Part shown: positions 1 to 11,415 of the stretch, piece by piece
Position numbering within the stretch: the first letter of the stretch is position 1
How the letters are laid out: every line of letters begins with the position of its first letter
Assembly (NCBI RefSeq): GCF_000013745.1
Contig: NC_007925.1
Location: forward strand, 2,480,001-2,544,000
Reading direction: 5' to 3'
From: Rhodopseudomonas_A palustris_F
GTDB taxonomy: Bacteria > Pseudomonadota > Alphaproteobacteria > Rhizobiales > Xanthobacteraceae
DNA: 64,000 bases
The notes under the pieces: model-generated
What the model was told of the DNA's origin: nothing
What the model saw: the letters and a program-made list of their open reading frames with translations, nothing else
The model's database searches: none
Translations under genes and position numbers: made by a program

Positions 1-1
1 G

Positions 2-559
2 CTCGCCGTGGTGACGTTCTGCGCCGAGGTGGCGCATGTCGCGCTGCCGGCGACCTTCGTGCTCTACACCACCTATCGTTACGGATGGGACCAGACCACG
101 GTCGGGCTGGCGCTGGCCTTCGTCGGACTATGCACCACCATCGTGCAGGGCGGGCTGGTCGGGCCGTCGCTGAAGCTGCTCGGCGAGCGCTGGGCGATGA
201 TTCTTGGCTATGGCGGCGGCGCGCTCGGCTTTGCGATCTACGCGTTCGCGCCGAACGGGCCGCTGTTCTGGATCGGCATCCCGGTGATGACGATCTGGGG
301 CATCGCCGGACCCGCGACCTCGAGCCTGATGACGCGGCTGGTGCCGGCGGACCAGCAGGGCCAGTTGCAGGGCGCCAACACCAGCGTCAACAGCGTCGCC
401 GAACTGGTCGGCCCGTCGCTGTTCACGCTGATCTTCGCGTTCTTCATCGCCGATGGCACGCCGCTGCATCTGCCCGGCGCGCCGTTCATTGTGGCGGGTG
501 CGCTGTTGCTGGTGTCGATGCTGATCGCAGGCAGCGCGGTGGCGGCGATGAACAGGTAG
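2..559 (+). CDS. MFS transporter, TetA-like, C-terminal part
   Basis: The reading frame is open from the window edge, so the N-terminal half is missing. About 185 residues remain, with several hydrophobic segments separated by short loops, as in the second half of a 12-helix major facilitator. The run GIAGPATSSLM followed by QQGQLQGANTSVNSVAELVGP resembles the TCR/Tet drug-proton antiporter subgroup. It would act as an inner-membrane proton-coupled exporter; the substrate cannot be told from this part. The stop codon is followed by a palindromic repeat, and the next gene is convergent. Confidence 0.75.
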   Translation, partial: LAVVTFCAEVAHVALPATFVLYTTYRYGWDQTTVGLALAFVGLCTTIVQGGLVGPSLKLLGERWAMILGYGGGALGFAIYAFAPNGPLFWIGIPVMTIWGIAGPATSSLMTRLVPADQQGQLQGANTSVNSVAELVGPSLFTLIFAFFIADGTPLHLPGAPFIVAGALLLVSMLIAGSAVAAMNR

Positions 560-602
560 CAGGCGGCGCAAGAGCGCTGAGCGGCTAGCCAAAAGCACGG
601 CT

Positions 603-700
603 GTCATCCCCGCGAAAGCGGGGATCCAGTACGCCGGAGCTTTTCCGTTCCGTCACGAGCTCCCTGGGATACTGGGTCGCCCGCTTTCGCGGGCGATGAC
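603..700. repeat. Intergenic palindromic repeat
   Basis: Two outer arms read GTCATCCCCGC...GGATCCAGTA and TACTGGGTCGCCCGC...GATGAC, pointing toward each other. Each arm carries its own small hairpin (CCCCGC-gaaa-GCGGGG at 608-623 and GCCCGC-tttc-GCGGGC at 679-694). It sits between the convergent MFS and SDR genes, the usual place for such elements, where the folded transcript could end transcription in both directions. Similar elements lie at 25762 and 38975. Confidence 0.8.
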
Positions 701-720
701 CGCAGTATAGTTGGCGGGCG

Positions 721-1464
721 CTACACCGCAGCGGCAAAGTCCCGCAGCGTGCGGCTCGCGTAGTCGTAGAGCTTGCCGTTGTCGTCGCACGACGGCAGGC
801 ACAGCGGCAGCAGCGCTTCGGCGACCTCGGCCGCGGTGGGCAGGGTCTCCGGATCTTCGCCCGGCATGATGGTGGCGCGCAGCCGGGTGCGCACCGGGCC
901 GGGATCGAACAGGTTGACGCGCAGCGCCGTGGTGGCGTTTTCCGCCGCCCACACCCGGGTCAAGGTTTCCAGCGCGGCTTTCGAGGCCGCGGCGGGGCCG
1001 CGATAGGCCGGCGCGCGGCGCGCCTCGTCGCAGCTGATCATCACCGCGCGGCCGGCGTCGGAAACCCGCAGCAGCGGCTCCATGCAGCGGATCAGCTGGA
1101 AATTGGCGTTGAGGTTGATCGCCATCACGTCGCCCCACGGCTTCGGCGCGATATGGCCGAGCGGCGACGACGGCCCGGCGATGCCGGCGTTGCCCACGAA
1201 AATATCGAGCTTGCCGTGGCGCTCGTGCAGCGCGCCGCCGAGCCTTGCGATGGCTTCGAGATCGGTGAGGTCGAGCGGCACCAGCGTGGCGCCTTCGCCG
1301 CTGGCTTTGCGAATCTCGTCGTCGAGCTCTTCCAGCCCGCCCTGGGTGCGCGCCACCGCGACGACATGGGCGCCGGCCTTGGCCAGGGCGCGGGCGGTGG
1401 CGTAGCCGAGGCCGCGCGAGGCGCCGGTGACGAGAGCGATACGGGAGGCGAGGGGCAGGGTCAT
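721..1464 (-). CDS. SDR-family oxidoreductase lacking the catalytic Tyr
   Basis: This 247-residue protein has the Rossmann cofactor motif TGASRGLG near residue 13 and the NAG motif (VGNAGIAG). It is a short-chain dehydrogenase/reductase by fold. I chose the ATG that gives MTLPLASRIALVTG, the usual distance to the glycine motif; a longer frame upstream looks non-coding. In the active site the usual Y-x-x-x-K appears as A-A-A-S-K (codons GCC GCG GCC TCG AAA), so the catalytic tyrosine position is alanine. A tyrosine five residues earlier (AYRGP) is unlikely to substitute. The protein may be catalytically altered. It is the last gene of the cvpA-purF direction. Confidence 0.85.
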   Translation of the reverse strand: MTLPLASRIALVTGASRGLGYATARALAKAGAHVVAVARTQGGLEELDDEIRKASGEGATLVPLDLTDLEAIARLGGALHERHGKLDIFVGNAGIAGPSSPLGHIAPKPWGDVMAINLNANFQLIRCMEPLLRVSDAGRAVMISCDEARRAPAYRGPAAASKAALETLTRVWAAENATTALRVNLFDPGPVRTRLRATIMPGEDPETLPTAAEVAEALLPLCLPSCDDNGKLYDYASRTLRDFAAAV

Positions 1465-1591
1465 GGCGCGTTGTGATCCGTCACGGCCGGGCACAGGCCG
1501 GCGATTCACAGCGTCTTTTAAAGACCTTGAGCCCCGGCACAAGGCCGGGCGTGACGAACTTTCGCTTGATGCGGCCGGGCGTGGCGTCCGA

Positions 1592-1774
1592 TCAATTGAA
1601 GATCCGCCGGACGATGGCAAGCGCCAGGTACGGCCCGACGCCGGCGCCGATGATCATCAGAGCGGCCGCCGCGAGCGCGCTTGTGACCACGTCGTTGCCA
1701 TGCTGCATCGGCACCACATAGCCGGCCGCAATGCAGCCGAGCCAGACGGCGACAAATATCGCGGCCTTCGCCAT
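1592..1774 (-). CDS. Small two-helix membrane protein
   Basis: This 60-residue frame starts 10 bases after the purF stop, on the same strand. It is strongly hydrophobic: one segment near residues 4-22 (AIFVAVWLGCIAAGYVV) and another near 32-54 (SALAAAALMIIGAGVG), with a basic C-terminus (VRRIFN). That composition fits a small inner-membrane protein. I do not recognise a family. Its placement directly behind purF suggests co-transcription. The size and hydrophobic pattern favour a real gene, but chance cannot be excluded. Confidence 0.55.
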   Translation of the reverse strand: MAKAAIFVAVWLGCIAAGYVVPMQHGNDVVTSALAAAALMIIGAGVGPYLALAIVRRIFN

Positions 1775-1784
1775 TGTGGCGGCG

Positions 1785-3296
1785 TCAGCTGGCTTCCGCC
1801 AGCAGCGACAATTGCCGCGGCTGCGCTTCGGTCTGGTTGAGGTCGGTCAGCGCGGTCGGATAGTCGCCGGTGAAGCAATGGTCGGTGAACTTCGGATGCG
1901 CCGGATCGCGGCCGGGTTCGCCCATCGCGCGGTAGATGCCGTCGACCGACAGGAACGCCAGCGAATCGGCGCCGATCAGTTCGCGCATCTCTTCCAGATT
2001 ATGCGTGGCCGCCAACAGGCCGGCGCGGTCCGGGGTGTCGATGCCGTAGTAATCCGGATGGGTGATCGGCGGCGAGGCGATGCGGAAATGCACTTCGCTG
2101 GCGCCGGCGTCGCGCATCATCTTGACGATCTTCTTCGAGGTGGTGCCGCGCACCAGCGAATCGTCGATCAGCACGATGCGCTTGCCTTCGATCGCGGCGC
2201 GGTTGGCGGAATGCTTCATGCGGACGCCGAGCTCGCGCACGCTCTGGGTCGGCTGAATGAAGGTGCGGCCGACATAGTGATTGCGGATGATGCCGAGTTC
2301 GAACGGCACGCCGGACTGCCGCGAATAGCCGATCGCGGCCGGCACGCCGGAATCCGGCACCGGCACCACGACGTCGGCGTCGACATGGCTTTCGCGCGCC
2401 AATTGCTGGCCGAACGCCTTGCGCACGTCATAGACCGAACGGCCGCCGACCACGGAATCCGGCCTGGCGAAGTAGATGTATTCGAAGATGCAGGGCCGCG
2501 CCGGCATCGGCGGAAACGGCTTGTGGCTGGTGACGCCGTGGCGGTCGAACACGATGACTTCGCCGGGCTCGATGTCGCGGACGTATTTGGCGCCGATGAT
2601 GTCGAGCGCGCAGGTCTCCGAGGCGAGAATCGGACAATCGTCGAGTTCGCCGAGCACCAAGGGGCGAATCCCCAGCGGATCGCGGGCGCCGATCAGCTTC
2701 TTGTTGGTCAGCGACACCAGCGAATAGGCGCCCTCGATGGCGCGCAGTGCCTCGATGAAACGATCGACGAAGCGGGCGCGCTTGGAATGCGCCACCAGAT
2801 GCAGGATCACCTCGGTATCGGTGGTCGACTGCATCATCGCGCCGTTGCGCACCAGTTCGCGGCGTAGCGTCAGGCCGTTGGTGAGATTGCCGTTGTGGCC
2901 GATCGCGAAGCCGCCGGCGTTGAGTTCGGCAAACAGCGGCTGCACGTTGCGCAAAATGGTTTCGCCGGTGGTGGAATAGCGCACATGGCCGACCGCGGCG
3001 GTGCCGGGCAGCCGCGCGATCACGTCGGCGCGGGAGAAGGTGTCGCCGACCAGGCCGAGCCTACGCTCGGAATGAAACCGGCCGCCCTCGAACGAGACGA
3101 TGCCGGCGGCCTCCTGACCGCGATGTTGCAGGGCGTGCAGCCCGAGCGCGGTGATCGCCGCGGCATCGGGATGACCGAAGATGCCGAATACGCCGCACTC
3201 TTCGCGCAGCGTGTCGCCGTCCATGTCGAAATCCTGCATCTGCGGATCCATGTCGGGCGACTTCGCTGCTTCGGGCGGGCTCTGCATATCGTTCAT
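1785..3296 (-). CDS. purF: Amidophosphoribosyltransferase
   Basis: It catalyses the first step of purine synthesis: PRPP plus glutamine gives 5-phosphoribosylamine. The Ntn-type glutaminase domain begins at the nucleophile Cys in EECGVFG (about residue 34 from the chosen ATG), so a propeptide must be removed. The PRPP-binding motif VLIDDSLVRGTT is in the C-terminal transferase half. A TTG 21 bases upstream would extend the frame, but the ATG has a purine-rich site ahead of it and lies 22 bases after the cvpA stop. Near the C-terminus HCFTGDYPT has one cysteine where iron-sulfur enzymes of the Bacillus type have a CxxC, so an Fe-S cluster is unlikely. The cvpA-purF pairing is widespread. Confidence 0.96.
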   Translation of the reverse strand: MNDMQSPPEAAKSPDMDPQMQDFDMDGDTLREECGVFGIFGHPDAAAITALGLHALQHRGQEAAGIVSFEGGRFHSERRLGLVGDTFSRADVIARLPGTAAVGHVRYSTTGETILRNVQPLFAELNAGGFAIGHNGNLTNGLTLRRELVRNGAMMQSTTDTEVILHLVAHSKRARFVDRFIEALRAIEGAYSLVSLTNKKLIGARDPLGIRPLVLGELDDCPILASETCALDIIGAKYVRDIEPGEVIVFDRHGVTSHKPFPPMPARPCIFEYIYFARPDSVVGGRSVYDVRKAFGQQLARESHVDADVVVPVPDSGVPAAIGYSRQSGVPFELGIIRNHYVGRTFIQPTQSVRELGVRMKHSANRAAIEGKRIVLIDDSLVRGTTSKKIVKMMRDAGASEVHFRIASPPITHPDYYGIDTPDRAGLLAATHNLEEMRELIGADSLAFLSVDGIYRAMGEPGRDPAHPKFTDHCFTGDYPTALTDLNQTEAQPRQLSLLAEAS

Positions 3297-3318
3297 CACG
3301 CCTCTATCCTCGCTCAAA

Positions 3319-3960
3319 CTAGCGTTTGGCCGGCTTGCCTTCGATCAGCTTCTTCAAATCGTCCCGGGCGTTCTTCGGATAGCCCTCGGAGCCCTCGGCA
3401 GCCGGCGGTGTCGCCTGATCGGCGTCGGTTTGATCATCTTCCGGCTTGTTCTTCTTGAACCTCTTCAAGATGGTATTTTCAGGGTCGTCCGGCAAGAGCG
3501 CCATCAGCCAATCCCCGGTTCCCTGCAACACCGTGCGCGATTTCGCAGCCGTGACCCAATCCGGACGCTGCTTGTCGGGGACCAGCCAGATGAAGAATTG
3601 ATAGGCGACCACCACGATTAACAACCCACGCGCGAGCCCGAACAGGAAGCCCAGCGTGCGATCGAGCGCGCCGATTCGCGAATCCAGGATCATGTCGGAG
3701 ATTCGCACGGTGATGATCGAGACGATCACCAGCGTGCCGATGAAGACGCCGGCGATCACCACCGCGGAGGCGACGGTGTCGCTGCTGAAATAGGTTTTCG
3801 CGGTCGGCAGCAGCTTTTGATAGGCGTACAGCGTCACCAGCGCGGCGGCGCCCCAGGCGGCGATCGACAGGATTTCGCGCATGAAGCCGCGGACCATCGC
3901 CAGCAGGCCCGATATCAACATCACCGCGAGCAGGACGAGATCGAGAATGGTAATCGGCAT
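3319..3960 (-). CDS. cvpA: CvpA family membrane protein
   Basis: This 213-residue protein has four hydrophobic segments in its first 150 residues, starting at MPITILDLVLLAVMLISG. The motif RGFMREILSIAAWG after the first helix is typical of the CvpA (colicin V production) family. The last 60 residues are charged and probably cytoplasmic. The family is linked to envelope homeostasis and often precedes purF, as here with 22 bases between them. No enzymatic role is known. The 217 bases upstream to radA hold no gene. Confidence 0.9.
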   Translation of the reverse strand: MPITILDLVLLAVMLISGLLAMVRGFMREILSIAAWGAAALVTLYAYQKLLPTAKTYFSSDTVASAVVIAGVFIGTLVIVSIITVRISDMILDSRIGALDRTLGFLFGLARGLLIVVVAYQFFIWLVPDKQRPDWVTAAKSRTVLQGTGDWLMALLPDDPENTILKRFKKNKPEDDQTDADQATPPAAEGSEGYPKNARDDLKKLIEGKPAKR

Positions 3961-4177
3961 CGGCTGGTCAGGTCCGCTCGTGAATCGAAACCGCGAATCG
4001 GCGTGGCGCCGGGTGGTCTTCAGTGAGTGTCATATCGCACGGCTTGCAACACCGGAAAATCGCCAACGGAACCGTCAGGACACCATTGGTCCGATGGCTT
4101 AATAGTCCGTGTCACAACTTGCTCGGATGCCGCGCCGCCGGGTTATAGCGGCGGCGCCGGCCGAGGTCACGCGGGCA

Positions 4178-5641
<1,464 letters not shown>

Positions 5642-5759
5642 GGGCGTGGGAATCGCTGGTCGGAGAACGGAGAGATTATTGTTCGCCATTTGTTCTAGGC
5701 TTTAGCGCAAAGTCAAGCCGTGACAGAATACGCGTCCGCAGATCGCTGGGAGGATTCCG

Positions 5760-6050
5760 ATGGCCGCTTACGTCATTTTCGGCGTCGATGTTCGTGACCC
5801 CGAGCAATATCAAGAGTTCATCTCGGGCGTGAAGCCGGCCTTGGAAACCGCTGGTGCCAAATATCTGGCGCGCGGCGGAGCGCACAAGGTTTACGAGGGA
5901 GATTGGGAGCCTCGACGGCTTGTCTTGTTCGAATTTCCGTCAGTCGCGGCTTATGAGTCGTTTTATCATGGTGCCACCTACCAAGGACTGAAAAGCATTC
6001 GAGATGCTTGCAGTTCAGCCCGTATGATCATCGTCGAGGGGATCGAATAA
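5760..6050 (+). CDS. DUF1330 family protein
   Basis: The 96-residue protein has the ferredoxin-like alpha/beta fold expected for DUF1330: AAYVIFGVDVRDPEQYQEF at the start, then VYEGDWEPRRLVLFEFPS and the AYESFYHG...YQGLKSIRDACS helix. Members are small dimeric alpha/beta-barrel proteins of unknown function. A clear ribosome site (GGGAGGA) lies 7 bases before the ATG. It is transcribed divergently from radA. The next gene, a tautomerase, is also small and on the same strand, separated by a palindromic repeat. Confidence 0.88.
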   Translation: MAAYVIFGVDVRDPEQYQEFISGVKPALETAGAKYLARGGAHKVYEGDWEPRRLVLFEFPSVAAYESFYHGATYQGLKSIRDACSSARMIIVEGIE

Positions 6051-6078
6051 TCGGTAGTAGCGCGCACGCGAGTAACGA

Positions 6079-6151
6079 GTAGCCCGCATGAGCGCAGCGA
6101 TATGCGGGGGCAATGACAAGACCCGGATGTCGCTTCGCTTATCCGGGCTAC
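6079..6151. repeat. Intergenic palindromic repeat
   Basis: Outer arms GTAGCCCG and CGGGCTAC bracket the element. A second arm pair reads GCATGAGCGCAGCGATATGC, and the distal half reads CCGGATGTCGCTTCGCTTAT. Such elements are dispersed in Bradyrhizobium-type genomes. It separates the DUF1330 and tautomerase genes and could be transcribed as a structured spacer between them. Confidence 0.65.
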
Positions 6152-6170
6152 AGGTTGAAGGGAGATGGCC

Positions 6171-6557
6171 ATGCCGTCCGTGCGGATCGTCACCGGAGAA
6201 TGGGCCCGTGATCGCTGCACCGAACTGATCGAGGCGGTGCAAGCCGCGATGGTGAGCACGATCAAGATCCCGGACTGGGATCGCGACATCACCGTCGATG
6301 TCTACGACGCGACGCGGCGGGCGGTGCCGACCGGCAAGTCGGACCGCTTCACCCGGGTCGAGATCAAGCTGTTTTCCGGCCGATCGATCGAGGCCAAGCG
6401 GGCCTTGTATCGCGCGATCGTCGACAATCTCGCGGCGTTGGGCGTCCCCGAACTGGAAACCAAGATCATTCTGGTGGAAGTGCCGACGCCAAACTGGGGG
6501 CTGAGGGGCGGCATCGCCGGATCGGAGATCGAGATCGGTTTCAAGCTGGACGTGTAG
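6171..6557 (+). CDS. Tautomerase family protein (MIF/4-oxalocrotonate type)
   Basis: The second of two near ATGs gives a protein starting Met-Pro (MPSVRIVTGEW). After Met removal the N-terminal proline would be the catalytic base of the tautomerase superfamily, so this start is preferred over the one six bases upstream. A GGGAG site sits ahead of it. The sequence has two beta-alpha-beta units: a segment with KSDRFTRVEIKLFSGRS, then a helix with AKRALYRAIVDNLAALGV and the strand TKIILVEVP. At 128 residues it is a double-length, monofunctional type. The substrate is unknown. Confidence 0.82.
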   Translation: MPSVRIVTGEWARDRCTELIEAVQAAMVSTIKIPDWDRDITVDVYDATRRAVPTGKSDRFTRVEIKLFSGRSIEAKRALYRAIVDNLAALGVPELETKIILVEVPTPNWGLRGGIAGSEIEIGFKLDV

Positions 6558-6628
6558 CGCACACTTGGCGGCGGCCCGGTTTTGGTGGCAGACTGCCGGG
6601 CAGGGCCGCAGCAGCAGAGCACCCCACC

Positions 6629-6886
6629 ATGCCGTCGAAGCCGTACAAGCACAAAGAGCAGTACATCCTGCGGCAGATCGCCTTGCAATTCGGCTTCGGC
6701 GCGGCGCTCGGCGCGGCCTTCGCGCTGGTGTTGTTGTTCAAGAACATGTTCGGTCTGCACGACATGATCGCCGATAGCGTCGCGCCGCGCACGCTGGAAG
6801 CCTGGTTCGTGATCGGCGTGTCGGTGCATCTCGGGCTCGGCGCGGCGCTCACCGCGTTCCTGATGCTCGCCGCCGACGACGGCTGA
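6629..6886 (+). CDS. Small two-helix membrane protein
   Basis: The 85-residue protein has a basic N-terminus (MPSKPYKHKEQYILRQ). A hydrophobic helix follows near residues 18-37 (ALQFGFGAALGAAFALVLLF), then a short polar loop and a second helix near 60-80 (WFVIGVSVHLGLGAALTAFLML). I see no known family motif. It lies 71 bases after the tautomerase and is convergent with the sensor kinase. The coding pattern and balanced composition support a real gene. Confidence 0.7.
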   Translation: MPSKPYKHKEQYILRQIALQFGFGAALGAAFALVLLFKNMFGLHDMIADSVAPRTLEAWFVIGVSVHLGLGAALTAFLMLAADDG

Positions 6887-6934
6887 AGGCGCCTTCGAGC
6901 GCGGCGCCGCCGACGGCCGAGGCCGCGCGCAACC

Positions 6935-8137
6935 TCAACGGTCGGGAAGAATCGGCAGCTCGAGCACGAAGCGGGCGCCGCCGCCGGCGCCGCTTTCGAC
7001 CTTGAGCTGACCGTTTAACTGGCGAACCAGCCCTTTGATTACCTTGAAGCCGAGGCTGGCGCGCGGTTGCTCGATGTCGAAATCCGGCGGCAGCCCGACG
7101 CCCTGATCGGCGACGGCGAGCTGCAGATGGCCGTCGATCTCGCGCGCGCTGACCTCGATCCCGCCTCGGCGGCCTGGGTAGGCGTATTTGACCGCGTTGG
7201 TCACCAGCTCGTTGATCATTAGGCCGAGCGGGATGGCATGGTCGGCCAAGATCAACATCGGGTCGGCCTGGCAGCGCAGGGTATGGCCCCCGGCGTTGGC
7301 CTGCAGGTTGCGGCACAGCTCGGCCAGGAAGTCGGTGAGTTCGACGAAGCCGATCTTGTTGCCGCGCCACAGGTGGTCGTGGACCTGCGCGATGGTGGCG
7401 ACCCGCGAACTGGCGTCGTCGAGCGCGTCCTTGACGTCCTGGGACACCGCGCCGCGGGATTGCACCCGCAACAGCCCGACCACCGAGGTCAGGCTGTTCT
7501 TGACGCGGTGGCTCATCTCCCGGGTCAACAGCGCCTGGTGTTCCAGCGCGCGCTGCAGTTCGGCGTCGGCTTGCTGACGCTCGATGGCGATCCCGAGCAG
7601 GCCGGCGAAAGCATCCAGATAATAGCCGTCGCCGCGGTCGAACTGGCCGGGCTCGGCGCTGTCGACCTCGAGCACGCCGAACGGCGCGTTGCCTTCGCCG
7701 CCTTGCGGGATCAGCACGTTGATCGCGCGCCTGATGCCGTGCTCGGCCAGCAGCCGCGGCGTGCGGAACAGGGTTTCGCTCTCCAGATGGTTGGAGATCA
7801 CCGCCTCGCCGGACTGATAGGCGAAGCCGGCCGGCGATTCGACGTCGGCGCCGAGCGACACCTTGCCGATGGTTCCCGGCGCCCAGCCGACGCCGGCGCG
7901 CACCAGCAGCCGATTCTCCTCCGGGATGTATTCCAGCACCTTGGCGAATGTGGTCTCCAGTCCCTCCGCGGCGAGCTCGGTGGCGCGCTGCAGGATCTGG
8001 CGGAAATCCCGGGTCTGCATGGCGTGGCGGCCGAACTCGACCAGCAAAGACTGCTGCCGCAGCCGATAGCGCACTTCGTCGCAGCGCAGCGCCGATGAAG
8101 GAGCGACCTCTGATGCGTCGCCGAAATTGGTGCCCAT
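6935..8137 (-). CDS. GAF-domain sensor histidine kinase (HisKA_2 type)
   Basis: The first ~190 residues form a GAF domain (LQRATELAAEGLETTFAKV ... AGLLGIAIERQQADAEL). The H-box MSHRVKNSLTSVVGLL follows, with the SHRVKN pattern of HisKA_2/HWE-like kinases. The ATPase domain has the N-box LMINELVTNAVKYA and the G-box VADQGVGLPPD. There is no membrane segment, so it should sense a cytoplasmic or diffusible signal. No response regulator lies nearby; such kinases often feed the PhyR/NepR general stress pathway or stand-alone regulators. The start is uncertain: an ATG gives MGTNFGDAS (used here), and a TTG 30 bases upstream extends it. It lies 51 bases behind alr. Confidence 0.88.
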   Translation of the reverse strand: MGTNFGDASEVAPSSALRCDEVRYRLRQQSLLVEFGRHAMQTRDFRQILQRATELAAEGLETTFAKVLEYIPEENRLLVRAGVGWAPGTIGKVSLGADVESPAGFAYQSGEAVISNHLESETLFRTPRLLAEHGIRRAINVLIPQGGEGNAPFGVLEVDSAEPGQFDRGDGYYLDAFAGLLGIAIERQQADAELQRALEHQALLTREMSHRVKNSLTSVVGLLRVQSRGAVSQDVKDALDDASSRVATIAQVHDHLWRGNKIGFVELTDFLAELCRNLQANAGGHTLRCQADPMLILADHAIPLGLMINELVTNAVKYAYPGRRGGIEVSAREIDGHLQLAVADQGVGLPPDFDIEQPRASLGFKVIKGLVRQLNGQLKVESGAGGGARFVLELPILPDR

Positions 8138-8188
8138 AGCGTCATGTCCCGTCGCCGATCCATCCAATGCGGGACGAGATCGGGCTGC

Positions 8189-9412
8189 CTATTTCGCCTC
8201 CGGCGCGGCGGCAGGGAGGTCAGCGGGGTCTGCCCGCGCCGTCTTGTACTGCCGCGCGTAGCGTTTGCCGAGGCTGGTCAGCACCTCGTAGCCGATGGTG
8301 CCGAAATGATGCGCCAGCTCGTCGACGGTGATGCCGTCGCCGATCAGCGTCGCCATGTGGCCGCGCCGCGCGGCGTTCGGCGGCAGATCGGTGACGTCGA
8401 CCGCCAAAAGATCCATCGAGATCCGCCCGGCCACCGGGCAGCGCTGCCCGGCAATGATCACGTCGGCGCCGCGGGTGCCGTCGCTGGAGCCGGCGGCGCG
8501 GAAATAGCCGTCGGCGTAGCCGGCCGCGACCACCGCGATCCTTGTCGGCCGCCGCGCCGTCCAGGTCGCGCCGTACCCCACGGTGTCGCCGCGCGCGACC
8601 TCGCGCACCTGCAGGATCCGCGACTGCAACGTCACCACCGGCTGCATCGGATTGTCGGCCTCCGGCGTCGGGTTGATGCCGTACAAAGCCGCGCCCGGCC
8701 GCACCAGGTCGAAGTGGAATTGCTGGCCGAGATAGATCCCCGACGACGCCGACAGCGACGCCGGCACCCCGGAAAACGCGCTGGCGATGCCGCGGAAATG
8801 GCTCGCCTGTTTGGCGTTGAGCGGGTGGTTCAGGGTCTCGGCGCAGGCCAGATGGCTGAGCACCAGGGTGATGCCGTGATCGCCCGCGGTGATCCTGGGC
8901 ACGATGCCTTCGGCCTCGGCGATGCCGAGCCCGAGCCGGTTCATGCCGGTGTCGATATGGATCGCGGCGCCGCCCTTCCAGAAGCTGCGGCGGCAGAACG
9001 AATCCCATTCGGCGAGTTCGTCGAGGCTGCCGATCACCGGCTGGCAGTCGAGTTCGGCATAGGCGTCGCCGCAGTTCGGCAGGAAGCCGTCGAGCACATA
9101 GACGACGGCCGCGGGCGCCGCAGCGCGCAGCTCGCGGGCTTCATCGAGCGTGGCGACGAAAAAGGTCTTGCAGCCGGCGGCCAATAGCGCGCGCGCCACC
9201 GGGCCGGCCCCGCAGCCATAGGCGTCGGCCTTCACCACGCCGGCGCATTCCGAAGGCACCGCGGTCTTTTCCAGCTTGCGCCAGTTCGCCACGATGGCGT
9301 CGAGGTCGATGCTGAGCACCCCGGTGGCGGCGGCCAGCGCCGCCGGGCGTGCGGATTCTGCCGCGCGTGATGACTCAGGGGCGATCGACTTCGGACTGGG
9401 GACGACGTTCAT
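8189..9412 (-). CDS. alr: Alanine racemase
   Basis: Converts L- to D-alanine for peptidoglycan, using PLP. The PLP lysine lies in GVVKADAYGCG (about Lys61), and the catalytic tyrosine region is DTVGYGATW. AAGYADGYFR is another family signature. I chose the ATG giving MNVVPSPKS, because AGGA stands 12 bases before it. A start 27 bases upstream lacks a ribosome site. The roughly 30-residue N-terminal extension before VLSIDLDAI is low in complexity and not part of the barrel. The dnaB-alr-radA order is conserved in Rhizobiales; here a kinase and small genes separate alr from radA. Confidence 0.95.
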   Translation of the reverse strand: MNVVPSPKSIAPESSRAAESARPAALAAATGVLSIDLDAIVANWRKLEKTAVPSECAGVVKADAYGCGAGPVARALLAAGCKTFFVATLDEARELRAAAPAAVVYVLDGFLPNCGDAYAELDCQPVIGSLDELAEWDSFCRRSFWKGGAAIHIDTGMNRLGLGIAEAEGIVPRITAGDHGITLVLSHLACAETLNHPLNAKQASHFRGIASAFSGVPASLSASSGIYLGQQFHFDLVRPGAALYGINPTPEADNPMQPVVTLQSRILQVREVARGDTVGYGATWTARRPTRIAVVAAGYADGYFRAAGSSDGTRGADVIIAGQRCPVAGRISMDLLAVDVTDLPPNAARRGHMATLIGDGITVDELAHHFGTIGYEVLTSLGKRYARQYKTARADPADLPAAAPEAK

Positions 9413-9531
9413 GCTGTAACGGATTCCTGGCGCTGGCATCGCACGGCCGCGAGAGCCGCGGCAGCATGGCTGGCGAACGCGGCAACATTACGCACGCCGC
9501 TAGCGCGGTTCAACACCGCGCGCGGAAGGGC

Positions 9532-11028
<1,497 letters not shown>

Positions 11029-11415
11029 GGTCTCTATAGGTCTAGCGGAATTTGTCGTGAGCGGGGCGGGACTAAAGCGCCATTCCCGGCTCGGGCGGAA
11101 GCCTCATGCAGGCTTATGCCCGATTCACACACGTCGCGGGACAAAAGCTGTCGATGCTCCGCACGTCGGGATTGACGCGGATTTGCGCGATCGCCGCAGC
11201 GGTTCAGCCAGATGAACCCTGCGCGTCGTTGCGCCGACTCATTGTTGCCGCATCACCGCGATCCATTTCGCGCAGATCGATGGTTGAAGACAATTGGACC
11301 CGTCGGCTTAAGCGTTCCGACAAGCGGTTCAGCTACATAATTCAGGCGAGCGGCCGGGCATTCGGGAACCGATTTCCTAAGATCGGGTTAATGTCCGGAA
11401 AACCGAGGGTAGACC
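11029..11415. other. Intergenic region upstream of dnaB
   Basis: This stretch of about 390 bases ahead of dnaB holds no reading frame with convincing coding character. It should contain the dnaB promoter on the minus strand, but no clear -35/-10 pair stands out. The right end leads into a weak plus-strand frame. Confidence 0.5.

Noticed and set aside
1731..2867. Long plus-strand frame of 378 codons opposite purF
   Set aside because: Its composition is Arg/Gly/His-rich and it mirrors the purF codons on the other strand; purF is clearly the gene.
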